Assembly (NCBI RefSeq): GCF_039613825.1
Contig: NZ_CP154826.1
Coordinates: 248,001-312,000, forward strand
Reading direction: 5' to 3'
Length of the DNA: 64,000 bases
Origin: Diaminobutyricibacter sp. McL0608
GTDB taxonomy: Bacteria > Actinomycetota > Actinomycetes > Actinomycetales > Microbacteriaceae
This document shows, in pieces, positions 8,411 through 17,178 of the stretch. The position numbers and the translations under genes are program-made. Below the pieces are notes generated by a model. The model saw only the letters and a program-made list of their open reading frames with translations. It searched no databases and was not told the DNA's origin. Position 1 is the first letter of the stretch; every line of letters begins with the position of its first letter.

Positions 8411-10369
8411 ATGACCATCATCGACACCGAACGAGGCGGAGCAGCAGAGCCTGCCGTCCGAGCAGCGATCGCGCCGGCCGTGCCTTCCGGGGGTGCGCTC
8501 CGGCCGCTTGGGATCGGCGAGGTCCGGATCACCGGCGGCTACTGGGCGGAACGGCAGGCCGTCAACGCCGGCGCCACTCTCGCGCACATCGCCCACTGGC
8601 TCGAGCGGGAAGGATGGCTCGCCAACTTCGACCGCGCCGCAACCGGAACTCTTCCGGACGGTCGGCGGGGACGCGAATTCTCCGACTCCGAGGTCTACAA
8701 GTACCTGGAGGCGGTGGCCTGGGAGATCGGCCGCACCGACGACGGGCACCTCGAGGAACGGTTCCGCCAGGTCGTCTCGCGGGTGGTGGCGGCCCAGGAG
8801 GCCGACGGCTACCTCAACACGAATTTCGGCCGTGCCGGACAGCGGCCGCGGTGGTCGGATCTCGAGTGGGGCCACGAACTGTATTGCGCGGGCCATCTGA
8901 TGCAGGCGGCGGTCGCGCGCGAGCGGACACGGCCGGGCGCCGACGACGGGCTGCTCGCGGCGACGGTTCGTGTCGCCGACCTGATCTGCGACGTGTTCGG
9001 AGCGGACGGTATCCAGTCGGTGTGCGGACATGCCGAGGTCGAGACGGCGCTCGTCGAGCTCGGCCGGGTCACAGGCGATGCACGGTACATCGAGCAGGCG
9101 AGGCTGTTCATCGAACGGCGCGGCACCGGGGTGCTCCGCGACATCGAGTGGGGACGCTCGTACTACCAGGACGACATTCCGGTGCGTGACGCGGAGGTGC
9201 TGCGCGGCCACGCGGTCAGGGCGAACTACCTGGCGTCGGGCGCCGTCGACGTGGCTGTCGAGACCGGCGACGCCGGCCTTCTCGCGAGCCTCGAACGCCA
9301 GTGGGCGCGCACCGTCGCGCGACGCACCTACATCACAGGGGGCCAGGGCTCGCACCACCAGGACGAGGCGTTTGGCGACGACTTCGAGCTTCCGCCCGAC
9401 CGTGCATACTCCGAGACCTGCGCGAGCATCGCGTCGATCCAGTTCAGCTGGCGGATGCTCCTGGCGAAGAACGACCACAGCTACGCCGACCTCGTCGAGC
9501 GCACGCTGTACAACGTCGTCGCGACCTCGCCTTCGCACGACGGCACCGCCTTCTATTACGCGAACACATTGCACCGCCGCGTACCTGGGGCGGCTGCCGA
9601 CGAGAACGTGGCATCGCCCCGGGCCGAAGCGTCCCTCCGTGCACCGTGGTTCGAGGTGTCGTGCTGCCCGCCCAACGTGGCGCGCACGCTCGCGAGCCTC
9701 GACTCGTACATCGCGACCGCAGGCGACTCGGCACTGCAGCTCCAGCAGTTCGCTCCGGCGCACATCCGCACGACCCTCGGGAACGGCGAATCCGTCGAAC
9801 TCGACGTGGAGACCAGCTATCCCGACGACGGCCTCGTGCGGGTGCGGATCGGCCGCGACGCGAAGGAGCCGTGGTCGCTCGAACTGCGCGTGCCCGGGTG
9901 GGCGGGAAGCGCGACCATCCGGGTCGACTCGACTGACAGGGAGGGTGACGAACAGGTCGTCGGCACCGGCTATGCGACTGTGGAGCGCCGGTTCCGAGCC
10001 GGGGATGTCGTGAGCCTGAGTCTGCCGATCGCACCGCATTTCCTCGAGCCGGATCCGCGGATCGACGCGGTGCGCGGGTGTGTCGCGATCCAGCGCGGCC
10101 CGGTCGTCTATGCGCTCGAGTCGGTCGACCTGCCGAACGGATGGAACGACGTGGCGGATGTGGCGGTCGACACTACCGTCGCCCCCCGCGATTCCGGCGG
10201 CCGGGTCGTCGTGCAGCTGTCACGACGGCTCACAGCCGATCGGGCGTGGCCCTACAACGGCGACGGCCAGGCGCCCGCCGAAGCGTCCGTTCCAGTTGCG
10301 CTCGTCCCGTACCACGACTGGGCGGAACGGGGGCCGTCGACGATGCGGATCTGGATTCCCGCCGTCTGA
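8411..10369 (+). CDS. GH127 beta-L-arabinofuranosidase
   Basis: 652 residues, the normal GH127 (former DUF1680) length. The (alpha/alpha)6 core shows EGWLANF, DSEVYKYLEA, DGYLNT and the zinc/catalytic set: Glu and Cys of SETCAS (about residues 335-340) and the Cys pair of SCCPPNVAR (about 418-419), where the second half supplies the cysteine nucleophile in characterised family members. C-terminal beta domains follow (GYATVERRF, GCVAIQRGPVVYALE). No signal peptide, so it acts in the cytosol on imported arabinosides. Last gene of the operon; it converges on the second LacI gene three bases later. Confidence 0.92.
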   Translation: MTIIDTERGGAAEPAVRAAIAPAVPSGGALRPLGIGEVRITGGYWAERQAVNAGATLAHIAHWLEREGWLANFDRAATGTLPDGRRGREFSDSEVYKYLEAVAWEIGRTDDGHLEERFRQVVSRVVAAQEADGYLNTNFGRAGQRPRWSDLEWGHELYCAGHLMQAAVARERTRPGADDGLLAATVRVADLICDVFGADGIQSVCGHAEVETALVELGRVTGDARYIEQARLFIERRGTGVLRDIEWGRSYYQDDIPVRDAEVLRGHAVRANYLASGAVDVAVETGDAGLLASLERQWARTVARRTYITGGQGSHHQDEAFGDDFELPPDRAYSETCASIASIQFSWRMLLAKNDHSYADLVERTLYNVVATSPSHDGTAFYYANTLHRRVPGAAADENVASPRAEASLRAPWFEVSCCPPNVARTLASLDSYIATAGDSALQLQQFAPAHIRTTLGNGESVELDVETSYPDDGLVRVRIGRDAKEPWSLELRVPGWAGSATIRVDSTDREGDEQVVGTGYATVERRFRAGDVVSLSLPIAPHFLEPDPRIDAVRGCVAIQRGPVVYALESVDLPNGWNDVADVAVDTTVAPRDSGGRVVVQLSRRLTADRAWPYNGDGQAPAEASVPVALVPYHDWAERGPSTMRIWIPAV

Positions 10370-10372
10370 CCG

Positions 10373-11407
10373 TCAGCCGACGATCGTGGTCCCGCGCGCG
10401 ACGAGTTTGCAGGCGATCGGATGGACGCCCGGGCTGTCGTGACCGTCGATCGCCTCGAACAACAGGTTCGCGGCGACGCGGCCGACCTCCTGCAGGTTCA
10501 TGTCGATCGTCGACAGGGGCGGGCGGGACTGGGTCGCGATCTGCTCCCAGTTGTCGTGACCCATCACCGAGATGTCGGTCGGCACGCTGCGGCCGGCCTC
10601 GCGGAGGGCGTCGATGACCCCGCGCGCGATCTGGTCGGAGCCGCACAGCACGCCGTCGACCTCCGGGAAACGTGACAGGATGGTGCGGGTCGCGCCCCGC
10701 CCCCAGGTCTCGCTCCACGCGCCGTAATACGCCTCGCCGCCGAGCAGCTCCAGTCCCGCCGCACGGAGCGCTGCGGTAGCGCCCTCGACGCGGTCGCGCG
10801 CCGCTGAATAGGTCACGTCGCCTGAGACGTACGCGATACGGGAACGGCCGCACGCGATCAGGTGCTCGGCCGCCATCCGTCCGGCGCTCACGTTGTCGCT
10901 GATCACCGAGACGTCCGCCGGATCGGACGAGGGCGCGTACGCGTAGACGACGGGAACCGGCAGGTCGTGGCCCAGGGAGGCCCTCGGGTTGGTCGTGTCG
11001 CCGACGATGATCAGGCCGTCGACCCGGCGCGAGAGCAGCGCCTTCAGGTGATGCTGTTCGCGGATCGCATCGCCGCGCGCGTCGCAGAGGAAGACGGAGG
11101 TGCTGCCCGCGCCGAACGCGTCTTCAGCGCCCATCAGCACGGGAATCGAGAAGCGGCCCTCGAGGTCGTTGGTGAGGAGCCCGACGGTTCCGGTGCGACC
11201 GGCCAGGAGGCCCTGGGCCAGCGTGTTCGGATAGAACTGCAGCTTGTCGGCCGCACGCTGCACGCGTTCGCGCGTCTCCTGGCGCACATGCTCCCGCCCG
11301 TTCAGCGCCTTCGAGACGGTGGCGATCGAAACACCGGCGAGAGCGGCGACATCTTTCAGGGTGGCGGGCCGGTCCCTCTCGTCGGACGCGCGCTCGTTGG
11401 TCACCAT
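10373..11407 (-). CDS. LacI family repressor, second regulator of the GH127 operon
   Basis: 344 residues: HTH ATLKDVAALAGVSIATVSKAL at residues 15-35 (positions given, motif spans VSIATVSKALNGRE), then the sugar-binding domain with VGLLTNDLEGRFSIP, VDGVLCGSDQIARGVI and LSTIDMNLQEVG. Strongly similar along its whole length to the LacI at 4014, so the pair arose by duplication and now brackets the operon. A palindrome CGGCAAAGCTTTTCCG about 45 bp upstream suggests self-regulation. Differences in the effector domain may give two inducers for one pathway (inference). Confidence 0.88.
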   Translation of the reverse strand: MVTNERASDERDRPATLKDVAALAGVSIATVSKALNGREHVRQETRERVQRAADKLQFYPNTLAQGLLAGRTGTVGLLTNDLEGRFSIPVLMGAEDAFGAGSTSVFLCDARGDAIREQHHLKALLSRRVDGLIIVGDTTNPRASLGHDLPVPVVYAYAPSSDPADVSVISDNVSAGRMAAEHLIACGRSRIAYVSGDVTYSAARDRVEGATAALRAAGLELLGGEAYYGAWSETWGRGATRTILSRFPEVDGVLCGSDQIARGVIDALREAGRSVPTDISVMGHDNWEQIATQSRPPLSTIDMNLQEVGRVAANLLFEAIDGHDSPGVHPIACKLVARGTTIVG

Positions 11408-11451
11408 CGGATGCGACTTCCCCTTCGGCTGGAGCGGATAGCAACACTGTA

Positions 11452-11467
11452 CGGCAAAGCTTTTCCG
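11452..11467. promoter_or_regulatory. LacI-type operator
   Basis: CGGCAAAGCTTTTCCG, a 16-bp palindrome with seven of eight base pairs matched and the central AAGCTT common in LacI-family sites. It lies 45 bp upstream of the LacI gene at 11407 and 40 bp upstream of the divergent nuclease-like gene at 11507. Confidence 0.55.
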
Positions 11468-11506
11468 AAACGGTCGAGCGTCGGATGCGGAGGGTACTGT
11501 GCCCGC

Positions 11507-12085
11507 ATGGGACCAGAACGCGAAGCCGGCGGATGCGCGATCACGCTGCGCGACGGACGCGCCTGCCCAGAGCCGGTCGATCCCGGCGCGCCCCTCGCCC
11601 TGTGCCCGAATCACCTGCTCGCAGCCTACGACTGGGTGGCCAGGGAGGTGGGCGTCACCGACCTCCTGCCGTCGCCGTGCCTCGCCTGTGGCCGCCGGGT
11701 CGGCATCCGGTATCCGTCGGGCTGGATCTGCGCCGCGTGCGAGTGGCGTGTCGGCGACCTTCCCGACCAGGGCGTCATCGACGTGCGCGTCGACGTCGTC
11801 TACTACCTGCGGTTCGCCGACCGCATCAAGATCGGCACGTCGAACAATCCGCGGCAGCGGTTCGCCGCGCTCCCGCACCACGAGGTTCTCGCGTTCGAGC
11901 CCGGAGGGCGGATGCTCGAACAGCGCCGCCATGCCCAGTTCGCCGAGCTGCGCATCCCCCGCACCGAGTGGTTCGAGACCGGTCCCGCCCTCAGCGAGCA
12001 TGTCGCGGCACTCCAGGCCGGGGTCGACGATCCGTGGGCGCAGTACGCGTCGTGGCGGAGCCGGCGGATAGCGCTCGGCGGCTAG
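11507..12085 (+). CDS. GIY-YIG superfamily (T5orf172/Mug113-like) protein with Cys pairs
   Basis: 192 residues. The N-terminal half carries possible zinc ligands (CPEPVD, LCPNH, CLACG and CAACEW, the last two a CxxC pair set about 15 residues apart). The C-terminal half has the T5orf172-type pattern VVYYLRFADRIKIGTS, NNPRQRFAAL, MLEQRRHAQF and TEWFETG, a divergent GIY-YIG nuclease fold. The substrate is unknown; relatives occur both in phages and as chromosomal single genes. The ATG at 11507 is the last start before the first Cys cluster. It may share the operator region with the divergent LacI gene. Confidence 0.65.
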   Translation: MGPEREAGGCAITLRDGRACPEPVDPGAPLALCPNHLLAAYDWVAREVGVTDLLPSPCLACGRRVGIRYPSGWICAACEWRVGDLPDQGVIDVRVDVVYYLRFADRIKIGTSNNPRQRFAALPHHEVLAFEPGGRMLEQRRHAQFAELRIPRTEWFETGPALSEHVAALQAGVDDPWAQYASWRSRRIALGG

Positions 12086-12135
12086 CGTCGCGTCCGCGGG
12101 CTGCGAGCGCGCCCCAGCCTTGCGAGAATAGGGGG

Positions 12136-12570
12136 ATGACGCCCCCGAGAAACCGCGCCAACGAAGAAGCCTTCCCGAAGAACGATCGAGGGACCGGCTC
12201 GCTCAACGACTACAAATTCGACATGATCCCGCGATCGGCGAAGCTGCGCGTCCAGCTCGCAGGCAGCGATCCGTATCAGGACGAGCTGCGCACAGTGCTC
12301 GAAGAGAGCGGCACCGACGTGTTCACGGCGGGCGGGCAACGCACCATCGAAGAGGAGCGCACCGACGCTCCGATGGAGCTGCGACTCTTCACCGGCCGAC
12401 GCGTCAGCGGAATCGTCGGAACCGTGCCGCGCGGGCTGGAGCCGGCGTTCGTGGAGGCGCTGGTGCGGCTGGAGCGGGCCAACAAGCCGCCGCGCATCCC
12501 GGCCGAGATCGTCAAGACGCGTAACGGGCTCCGCCTCGAAGTGCTCATCGGGCAGACGCGGGACGTCTGA
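12136..12570 (+). CDS. Conserved hypothetical protein
   Basis: 144 residues, not recognised. The first 30 residues are polar and probably disordered (many N, R, K, E). The rest looks like a small alpha/beta domain ending in PAEIVKTRNGLRLEVLIG. No signal peptide or TM segment. It follows the GIY-YIG-like gene by 50 bp and precedes the DNA glycosylase gene by 26 bp on the same strand, so a short operon is possible. The ATG at 12136 has only a G-run just before it. Confidence 0.6.
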   Translation: MTPPRNRANEEAFPKNDRGTGSLNDYKFDMIPRSAKLRVQLAGSDPYQDELRTVLEESGTDVFTAGGQRTIEEERTDAPMELRLFTGRRVSGIVGTVPRGLEPAFVEALVRLERANKPPRIPAEIVKTRNGLRLEVLIGQTRDV

Positions 12571-12596
12571 TCCGGGCCTCCCCCTAGGCTGATCGC

Positions 12597-13177
12597 GTGA
12601 CGATCTCGCGCGCGGAACTGCTCACCTATCGTGGTGCAACGCTGCCCGATCTGGTCGGCCCGGGCACGCGGCTCCTCTTCGTCGGGATCAACCCCGGACT
12701 GCTGACCGTCGCCGTGCAAGCGCATTTCGCCAAACGCGGCAACCGGTTCTACCCGGCGCTCTACCGGGCCGGCATCACCGATCGCGTCATCGACGCCGCA
12801 GACGGCTTCCGCCCCGAAGACCGCGCCTACCTGCTCGAGCGCGGTCTCGGCATCACGAGCATCGTGCCGACGGCGACGGCACGCGCCGACGAGCTCACTC
12901 CCGACGAGCTGATCGCCGGCGGCGTGGCGCTCCGGGAACGGGTGGCGCGCATCCACCCGTCCGTCGTCGCCGTGCTCGGCATCACTGCGTACCGGGTCGC
13001 GTTCGATCGGCCGGATGCGCGGGTCGGCAGACAGGACGACGCCTGGGGGGCACGAACGTCTGGGTCGCACCGAACCCGAGCGGTCTGAACGCACACGAGT
13101 CGCTGGCGAGCCTCGCCGACGCCTATCGGGCCATCGGCGCTGCGGCCGGCCTGGAGCTGTACCCGGAGCCGGTCTGA
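12597..13177 (+). pseudogene. mug: Mismatch-specific uracil/thymine DNA glycosylase, frameshifted
   Basis: The first 150 residues from the GTG at 12597 follow the MUG family: LLFVGINPGLLTVAVQ (active-site loop with catalytic Asn), HFAKRGNRFYPALYRAGI and ITSIVPTATARADEL. After the six-G run at 13045-13050 the frame breaks and stops at 13088. Shifting by one base restores the family ending, with NVWVAPNPSGLNAHESL (the NPSG loop that grips DNA) and a stop at 13177. One missing G would make a normal gene of about 193 residues. This is either a real inactivating slip in a homopolymer or a base-calling error. Confidence 0.85.
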
Positions 13178-13181
13178 GCGG

Positions 13182-13523
13182 TCAGGCGATCACTGAGCTG
13201 TAGTGCAGGTCGCCGATCGCCGGAAAATACGGTTCCTTGACGCCGTTGAGGCCCGCCTGGACGAACGTCGCGCCGATGTTGCCGAGCAGGAAGAGCAGCG
13301 CGAACGGCGCGAGGGTGCTCCTGCCGGTGATGTGCGCGATGCCGGCCGAGAACTTCCAGAGCCACCAAATGTTGACGATCGGCAGGATGTAGAACCAGGT
13401 CGTCGGGATGCGCGCATCCCGTGTCGTCAGTTCGCCACGGGTTGTGGCGAGCCAGACGATCCAGTAGATGCCAAGGGTGAGAAAGGGTAAGAAAAAGACG
13501 GCCGCGGGGGAACGACGCTTCAC
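13182..13523 (-). CDS. Small DUF4234-like membrane protein
   Basis: 113 residues with about three TM segments: AAVFFLPFLTLGIYWIVWLA at residues 7-27, WFYILPIVNIWWLWKFSAGI at about 42-62, and FALLFLLGNIGATFV. The short YW/WLWKF pattern is that of DUF4234-type proteins. The GTG at 13523 was chosen because GAGGAG lies upstream; the frame is open further but without a site. Function unknown. It converges with the glycosylase remnant. Confidence 0.7.
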   Translation of the reverse strand: MKRRSPAAVFFLPFLTLGIYWIVWLATTRGELTTRDARIPTTWFYILPIVNIWWLWKFSAGIAHITGRSTLAPFALLFLLGNIGATFVQAGLNGVKEPYFPAIGDLHYSSVIA

Positions 13524-13678
13524 GGAACTCCTCGTCGAGTTGAATGATCGCGTTATCTTATCTTTCTGAGAGAAGTCGCAGAAAGCCCGCATAGGGGGCA
13601 CATTTCGGCGCCGTCGTCGGGCCTGGAACGGTCACTCGAATACCGCTATCCGCCGTGGTTTGTTAGCCTCGGACGGGT

Positions 13679-14368
13679 ATGCAGACCCGACTTCGCACCC
13701 CGACGCACGGCCGCCGCTCGGCGCGCCGCCCGGTCGCGGTGTCGAAGGCGATCGTCACGCGGGCCATCCACCATCGCATCGGCGTCGGTGTCACTGCCCT
13801 CGCGCTCGTGGCCGGACTGTCGATCTCACCGACTGTGCCGGCCCAGGCGACAACCGTGTCGTCGGGCCCGCGCGGACCCGTCCAGGTGTTCTACGTGGAT
13901 GCCCACGTGGCAGCCCCGCCGGTGAAGCGCGACGAGATCCACGCCACCGACGGCGTGCAGACGCTGACCACGAATGCGACGAACGCAGACTGGGCGAAAC
14001 TCGTCATGATGTTCGGCGGCTGGCCTCAGAGCGACAACAACGTCACCGTGATGCTGCGCTGGATGCGCCAGGAGAACGGTCCGCCCGACTGGTATAACCG
14101 CAACAACCCGCTGAACAACGGTTACGGTTCGGGCGGTGGCGCCGGCCTCGGAAGCTACCCCGACCTGGTGACGGCCGCGAAGTATGCTGCGCAGAACCTG
14201 CAGCGCGGCTATCCGGGGATCGTCGCGGGCTTTGCAGCGAGCGCGTCCCCTGACGTCACCGCTGCAGCGATCTGGGCGTCCCCGTGGTCGACGAGCCACT
14301 ATGCGAACGGCTCCCACTGGAGCACGCGCCCGGTCGAGATCGTGCAGGCGCCCGCTTCCGCCTGGTGA
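13679..14368 (+). CDS. Secreted protein, possible lysozyme-like cell wall hydrolase
   Basis: 229 residues. A long basic N-terminus is followed by a hydrophobic segment (IGVGVTALALVAGLSI, residues 34-49) and an AQA cleavage-type site near 57, so it is exported. The mature part contains MLRWMRQENGPP, NRNNPLNN, GLGSYPDLVTAAKYAAQNL and SPWSTSHYANG, a pattern seen in small phage-type lysozyme/glucosaminidase-like proteins where the ENG Glu would be catalytic. The enzymatic call is tentative. A terminator hairpin follows the gene. Confidence 0.6.
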   Translation: MQTRLRTPTHGRRSARRPVAVSKAIVTRAIHHRIGVGVTALALVAGLSISPTVPAQATTVSSGPRGPVQVFYVDAHVAAPPVKRDEIHATDGVQTLTTNATNADWAKLVMMFGGWPQSDNNVTVMLRWMRQENGPPDWYNRNNPLNNGYGSGGGAGLGSYPDLVTAAKYAAQNLQRGYPGIVAGFAASASPDVTAAAIWASPWSTSHYANGSHWSTRPVEIVQAPASAW

Positions 14369-14390
14369 TCGCCGTCGGCTAGTCGCCGCC

Positions 14391-14444
14391 GAGAACAGGG
14401 TTGTTCCCGAAAAGACGCGGTCTTAACGGGGACAACCCTGTCTC
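14391..14444. terminator. Bidirectional hairpin, relative of the one at 3183
   Basis: Arms 14391-14409 and 14427-14444 pair except for one mismatch and one missing base, with a 17-nt loop. The core ACAGGGTTGTTCCCG is identical to that of the 3183-3237 hairpin. It too lies between convergent genes. Confidence 0.7.
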
Positions 14445-14452
14445 GCTGGGTG

Positions 14453-15277
14453 TCAGTCCGCGTCGACGGCGTCGGGATGCGCGAGCTGGGACTCGCGCGT
14501 CGAGGTGGCGACGCGCAGCTTGCGCCGCTCAGTGACGGTCAGGAAGGTGACCAGAGCGACGATCGCGGCGAGGAAGATCGCGCTCGTACCGACCGTCCCG
14601 AGTCCCAGGCCTCCGTCGGCCTTCGGCTGCGACAGCAGGTCGCCGAGGGATGCGCCGAGCGGCCGGGTGAGCACGTATGCGATCCAGAACGCCGCGATCG
14701 CGTTGAGCTTGAAAGCGAAGTGGGCCAGAGCGACGAGTCCGATGGCGGCGGCGAAGACCCCGACCGATGCCAGGTAGCCGAGGTTCAGCTGCTCGGCCAG
14801 CAGGTCACCGGCGGCGGTGCCCAGCGCGAACGTGAACAGGATGGCCAGCCAGTAGAAGCCTTCGCGCGAGGTCGAGTCGATCTGGTGGATGGAGAGGGTG
14901 CGCTCGCGGGCGTACCAGACGATGAACGTCGCGGCCAGCGCGATCGTGAAGACGACTGTCGTGACGACGAGGCTGATTCCGAGGTTGTCGGTCAGGTTGT
15001 CGGTGATCAGGGTCCCGAAAATGCTGATCAGGACGACGGCGACCCAATACAGGGACGGCGTGTACGCCCGGGACCGGAACTGGAACACGAGAGCGACGAC
15101 GAGCAGGGCGCCCATCACGATGGTCGTGTTCGTCAGCCCGAGATTGAGCGTCGTGCTCAGGAAGTCGGCGGCCGTCTCACCGACCGTGGTCGCGAGGACT
15201 TTGATGACCCAGAATGCCCAGGTCGGATCGGGAACCTTGTTGAAAGTAACGCGGTTGTGCGGGCGGGTGGTGCTCAT
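14453..15277 (-). CDS. COG4705-like integral membrane protein (paralogue 1)
   Basis: 274 residues with about eight TM segments. Repeated signatures WVIKVLATTVGETAADFL, FTFALGTAAGDLLAE and YVLTRPLGASLGDLL mark this family; the G-E/D-x2-(S/A)D motifs recur in each membrane half. Start at 15277 (MSTTRP) has AGGAAA upstream. The paralogue at 22731 shares the same motifs. Function is unknown; both copies have a TTCTT direct repeat upstream that may link them to the two-component system at 21002-22674. Confidence 0.8.
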   Translation of the reverse strand: MSTTRPHNRVTFNKVPDPTWAFWVIKVLATTVGETAADFLSTTLNLGLTNTTIVMGALLVVALVFQFRSRAYTPSLYWVAVVLISIFGTLITDNLTDNLGISLVVTTVVFTIALAATFIVWYARERTLSIHQIDSTSREGFYWLAILFTFALGTAAGDLLAEQLNLGYLASVGVFAAAIGLVALAHFAFKLNAIAAFWIAYVLTRPLGASLGDLLSQPKADGGLGLGTVGTSAIFLAAIVALVTFLTVTERRKLRVATSTRESQLAHPDAVDAD

Positions 15278-15350
15278 CGGCGGTTTCCTGTCGGTTGGGC
15301 GCATCCGTGGCGCGACGCGAAGTCGAGCTTCCGAAATTACGGGAGCGCCG

Positions 15351-15368
15351 GCAAGAACCGTCTAAGAA
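15351..15368 (-). promoter_or_regulatory. 11-bp-spaced direct repeat upstream of COG4705-like gene
   Basis: On the minus strand TTCTTAGACGGTTCTTGC: two TTCTT units one helical turn apart, the arrangement bound by OmpR-family regulators. It lies 73 bp before the start at 15277. Similar sites at 20706, 20751 and 22701. Confidence 0.5.
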
Positions 15369-15389
15369 TGCGCCCGAAGCCGGCGTCCG

Positions 15390-15938
15390 CTATCGCGAAG
15401 TGTCGGGGCCGCCGGCCGGCGCGCCGTCTCCGAGCATCCGTTCGTGCATCTCGCGCGTCAGCGTGTGGATGGTCCGGGTGAGTTCCGTGTTCTCCTGCAG
15501 CAGTTTCTCCTGCGCGACGTAGTCGTGGTCGGCCTTCGCCTGCTGGAACGCCGCCTGCCGGTTCTGGCCGATCATGACGAAGGTCGAGAGGAAGATCGCC
15601 TCGAGCGACACGATCAGGGTCAGGGTCGGCCACGGGCTCTTCTCGAACACGAGCATCCAGACGGCGAACAGCAGGATGTGCAGGTAGACGAACATCATCG
15701 ACCCGGCGAAGGCGGTGATCGCATCTGCGATCCGCAGCTGAAGGCTGGCGGCCCGGCGCTCCGCCTCGGAGAGTACCGCGGGATGCATCTTCTCGTGCGG
15801 CGCGTTGGCGAGCAGGCGGCTCGGTCTCAGGAACGGTCGTCGGTGCGTCGAGCTCGGGGGTGTCCCGGTGGCGGTGCCGCCGGCTTTTTGCGGGGTCGGT
15901 GATCCGGATGCTCCGGTCGGGGATGTGGGCTGCGACAT
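15390..15938 (-). CDS. DUF1003 family membrane protein
   Basis: 182 residues. A Pro/Thr/Ser-rich N-terminus is followed by the DUF1003 core: RIADAITAFAGSMMFVYLH, a TM hairpin (ILLFAVWMLVFE and LTLIVSLEAIFLSTFVMI) and the characteristic MIGQNRQAAFQQAKADHDY. The C-terminus (EKLLQENTELTRTIHTLTRE) looks like a coiled coil. The family has been connected to cyclic-nucleotide-binding or Mg-related proteins, but no role is settled. Start supported by GGAG about 9 nt upstream. Confidence 0.85.
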   Translation of the reverse strand: MSQPTSPTGASGSPTPQKAGGTATGTPPSSTHRRPFLRPSRLLANAPHEKMHPAVLSEAERRAASLQLRIADAITAFAGSMMFVYLHILLFAVWMLVFEKSPWPTLTLIVSLEAIFLSTFVMIGQNRQAAFQQAKADHDYVAQEKLLQENTELTRTIHTLTREMHERMLGDGAPAGGPDTSR

Positions 15939-16130
15939 CGCTCTGCTCCAGGCTCACGGCGGGTCCCTCCCGCCAGTGAGGCGAGCGTACTGCCCAGGCT
16001 TGACGTTGGCTGGGAAGCGGGCGCTCACCGTCACCCGGACTGGCGTTTTCGCTTGGGCGATTCCGCAGGTAGTGTTCCCTCACGGTCTCGATTCGCGACC
16101 GGACGACCATCCGGATCCTGGAGTCGAATC

Positions 16131-17138
16131 GTGCGCAGAAATGAGGGCGTGGCCGGTGAGCGTCCGCGCCGTTCGGCCCGGTCCGGATGGTGGTGGGCGG
16201 CGGGGATCGTCGTTGTGGTCGCGGTCGTGCTCGGGTTCGCAGACATCCTGGGGATTGCGCGCGCGCCGATCGTTGCCGGTGTGCTCGCCCCGCGGAATGC
16301 GGTGACCGTTGCGACGGGGGTTGGTGCTCTGATCGCGCTTGTCGTGACGAGCGTCCCTTCGGTGCGGCGGATCGCCCTTCCGTTCGCCGCCGCGCTCGCC
16401 GTAGCAACCGCGATCAGTGCGCCGATCGTTCTCGCTCGCGGGGTCGTCGAGGGTCGACCCGCGGCGCTCGCCGGCGCACAGGTGCGCATGCTCTCGTGGA
16501 ACATCAACGGCGACCTCGTATCCGCGGAGACCATCGCCGCGGAAGCCGCTTCGGTTCACGCAAATGTGGTCGTCCTGCCCGACATCTCTACCGCCGAGCG
16601 GCCTTCGCTCGTGGAGGCGTTTGCGCGCCACCACATCACCATGGCCCCCGAAAAGGTTCGTGGGGATGAGGTGATGGTTCTGACGGATGCGGCGCTTCGC
16701 AGGAGCGACGTGACCAGCGTCGGAAGTCCGGCCCACTCAGCCACGCTGGCACTTCATCCGTCCGACCCCGGTCAGCCCACGTTGCTCGCCCTCCACGCCC
16801 CGCAGCCGACGCTGCGCGGGAACGCCGACTGGCGTGCCGAGCTCGCCTGGGTCACCGATCAATGCTCGAAAGGCGACACCATCGTTGCGGGCGATTTCAA
16901 CGCGACGTTGGACGAGCTGGGCGAATCCGGCCTCGGAGGCTGCCGCGACGCCGCGGCGTCAGCTCATGCTGCGAGCGTCGGAAGCTGGCCGACCGCCGTG
17001 CCGACCTGGCTCGCGATGCCGATCGACCACATCTTCGTCACGCCCGACTGGAAAGTCGACAGCTTCACCGTGCTGACCGACCAGGACTCGTCTGGTGCGC
17101 GGCACCGTCCCGTTCTGGCCGTGCTCACGCGACGGTGA
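16131..17138 (+). CDS. Endonuclease/exonuclease/phosphatase family membrane protein
   Basis: 335 residues from the GTG at 16131 (TGGAG about 8 nt upstream; the frame is open before it). Three TM segments (residues about 20-110) precede an EEP domain with MLSWNING, IVAGDFNATLDELG, MPIDHIFVTPDW and GARHRPVLAVL. In standard EEP enzymes a Glu follows the first strand and an Asp precedes the last His; here these positions read LPDIST and ARH, so metal binding may be altered. Likely membrane-anchored with the catalytic domain outside. Substrate unknown. Confidence 0.8.
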   Translation: MRRNEGVAGERPRRSARSGWWWAAGIVVVVAVVLGFADILGIARAPIVAGVLAPRNAVTVATGVGALIALVVTSVPSVRRIALPFAAALAVATAISAPIVLARGVVEGRPAALAGAQVRMLSWNINGDLVSAETIAAEAASVHANVVVLPDISTAERPSLVEAFARHHITMAPEKVRGDEVMVLTDAALRRSDVTSVGSPAHSATLALHPSDPGQPTLLALHAPQPTLRGNADWRAELAWVTDQCSKGDTIVAGDFNATLDELGESGLGGCRDAAASAHAASVGSWPTAVPTWLAMPIDHIFVTPDWKVDSFTVLTDQDSSGARHRPVLAVLTRR

Positions 17139-17178
17139 ACGGCGATCGGCAAACCGTTGGTCCCGACAGAATGAGCAC

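Noticed and set aside
8369-10039. 556-codon minus-strand frame
   Set aside because: Antisense to GH127, whose catalytic motifs fix the real strand.
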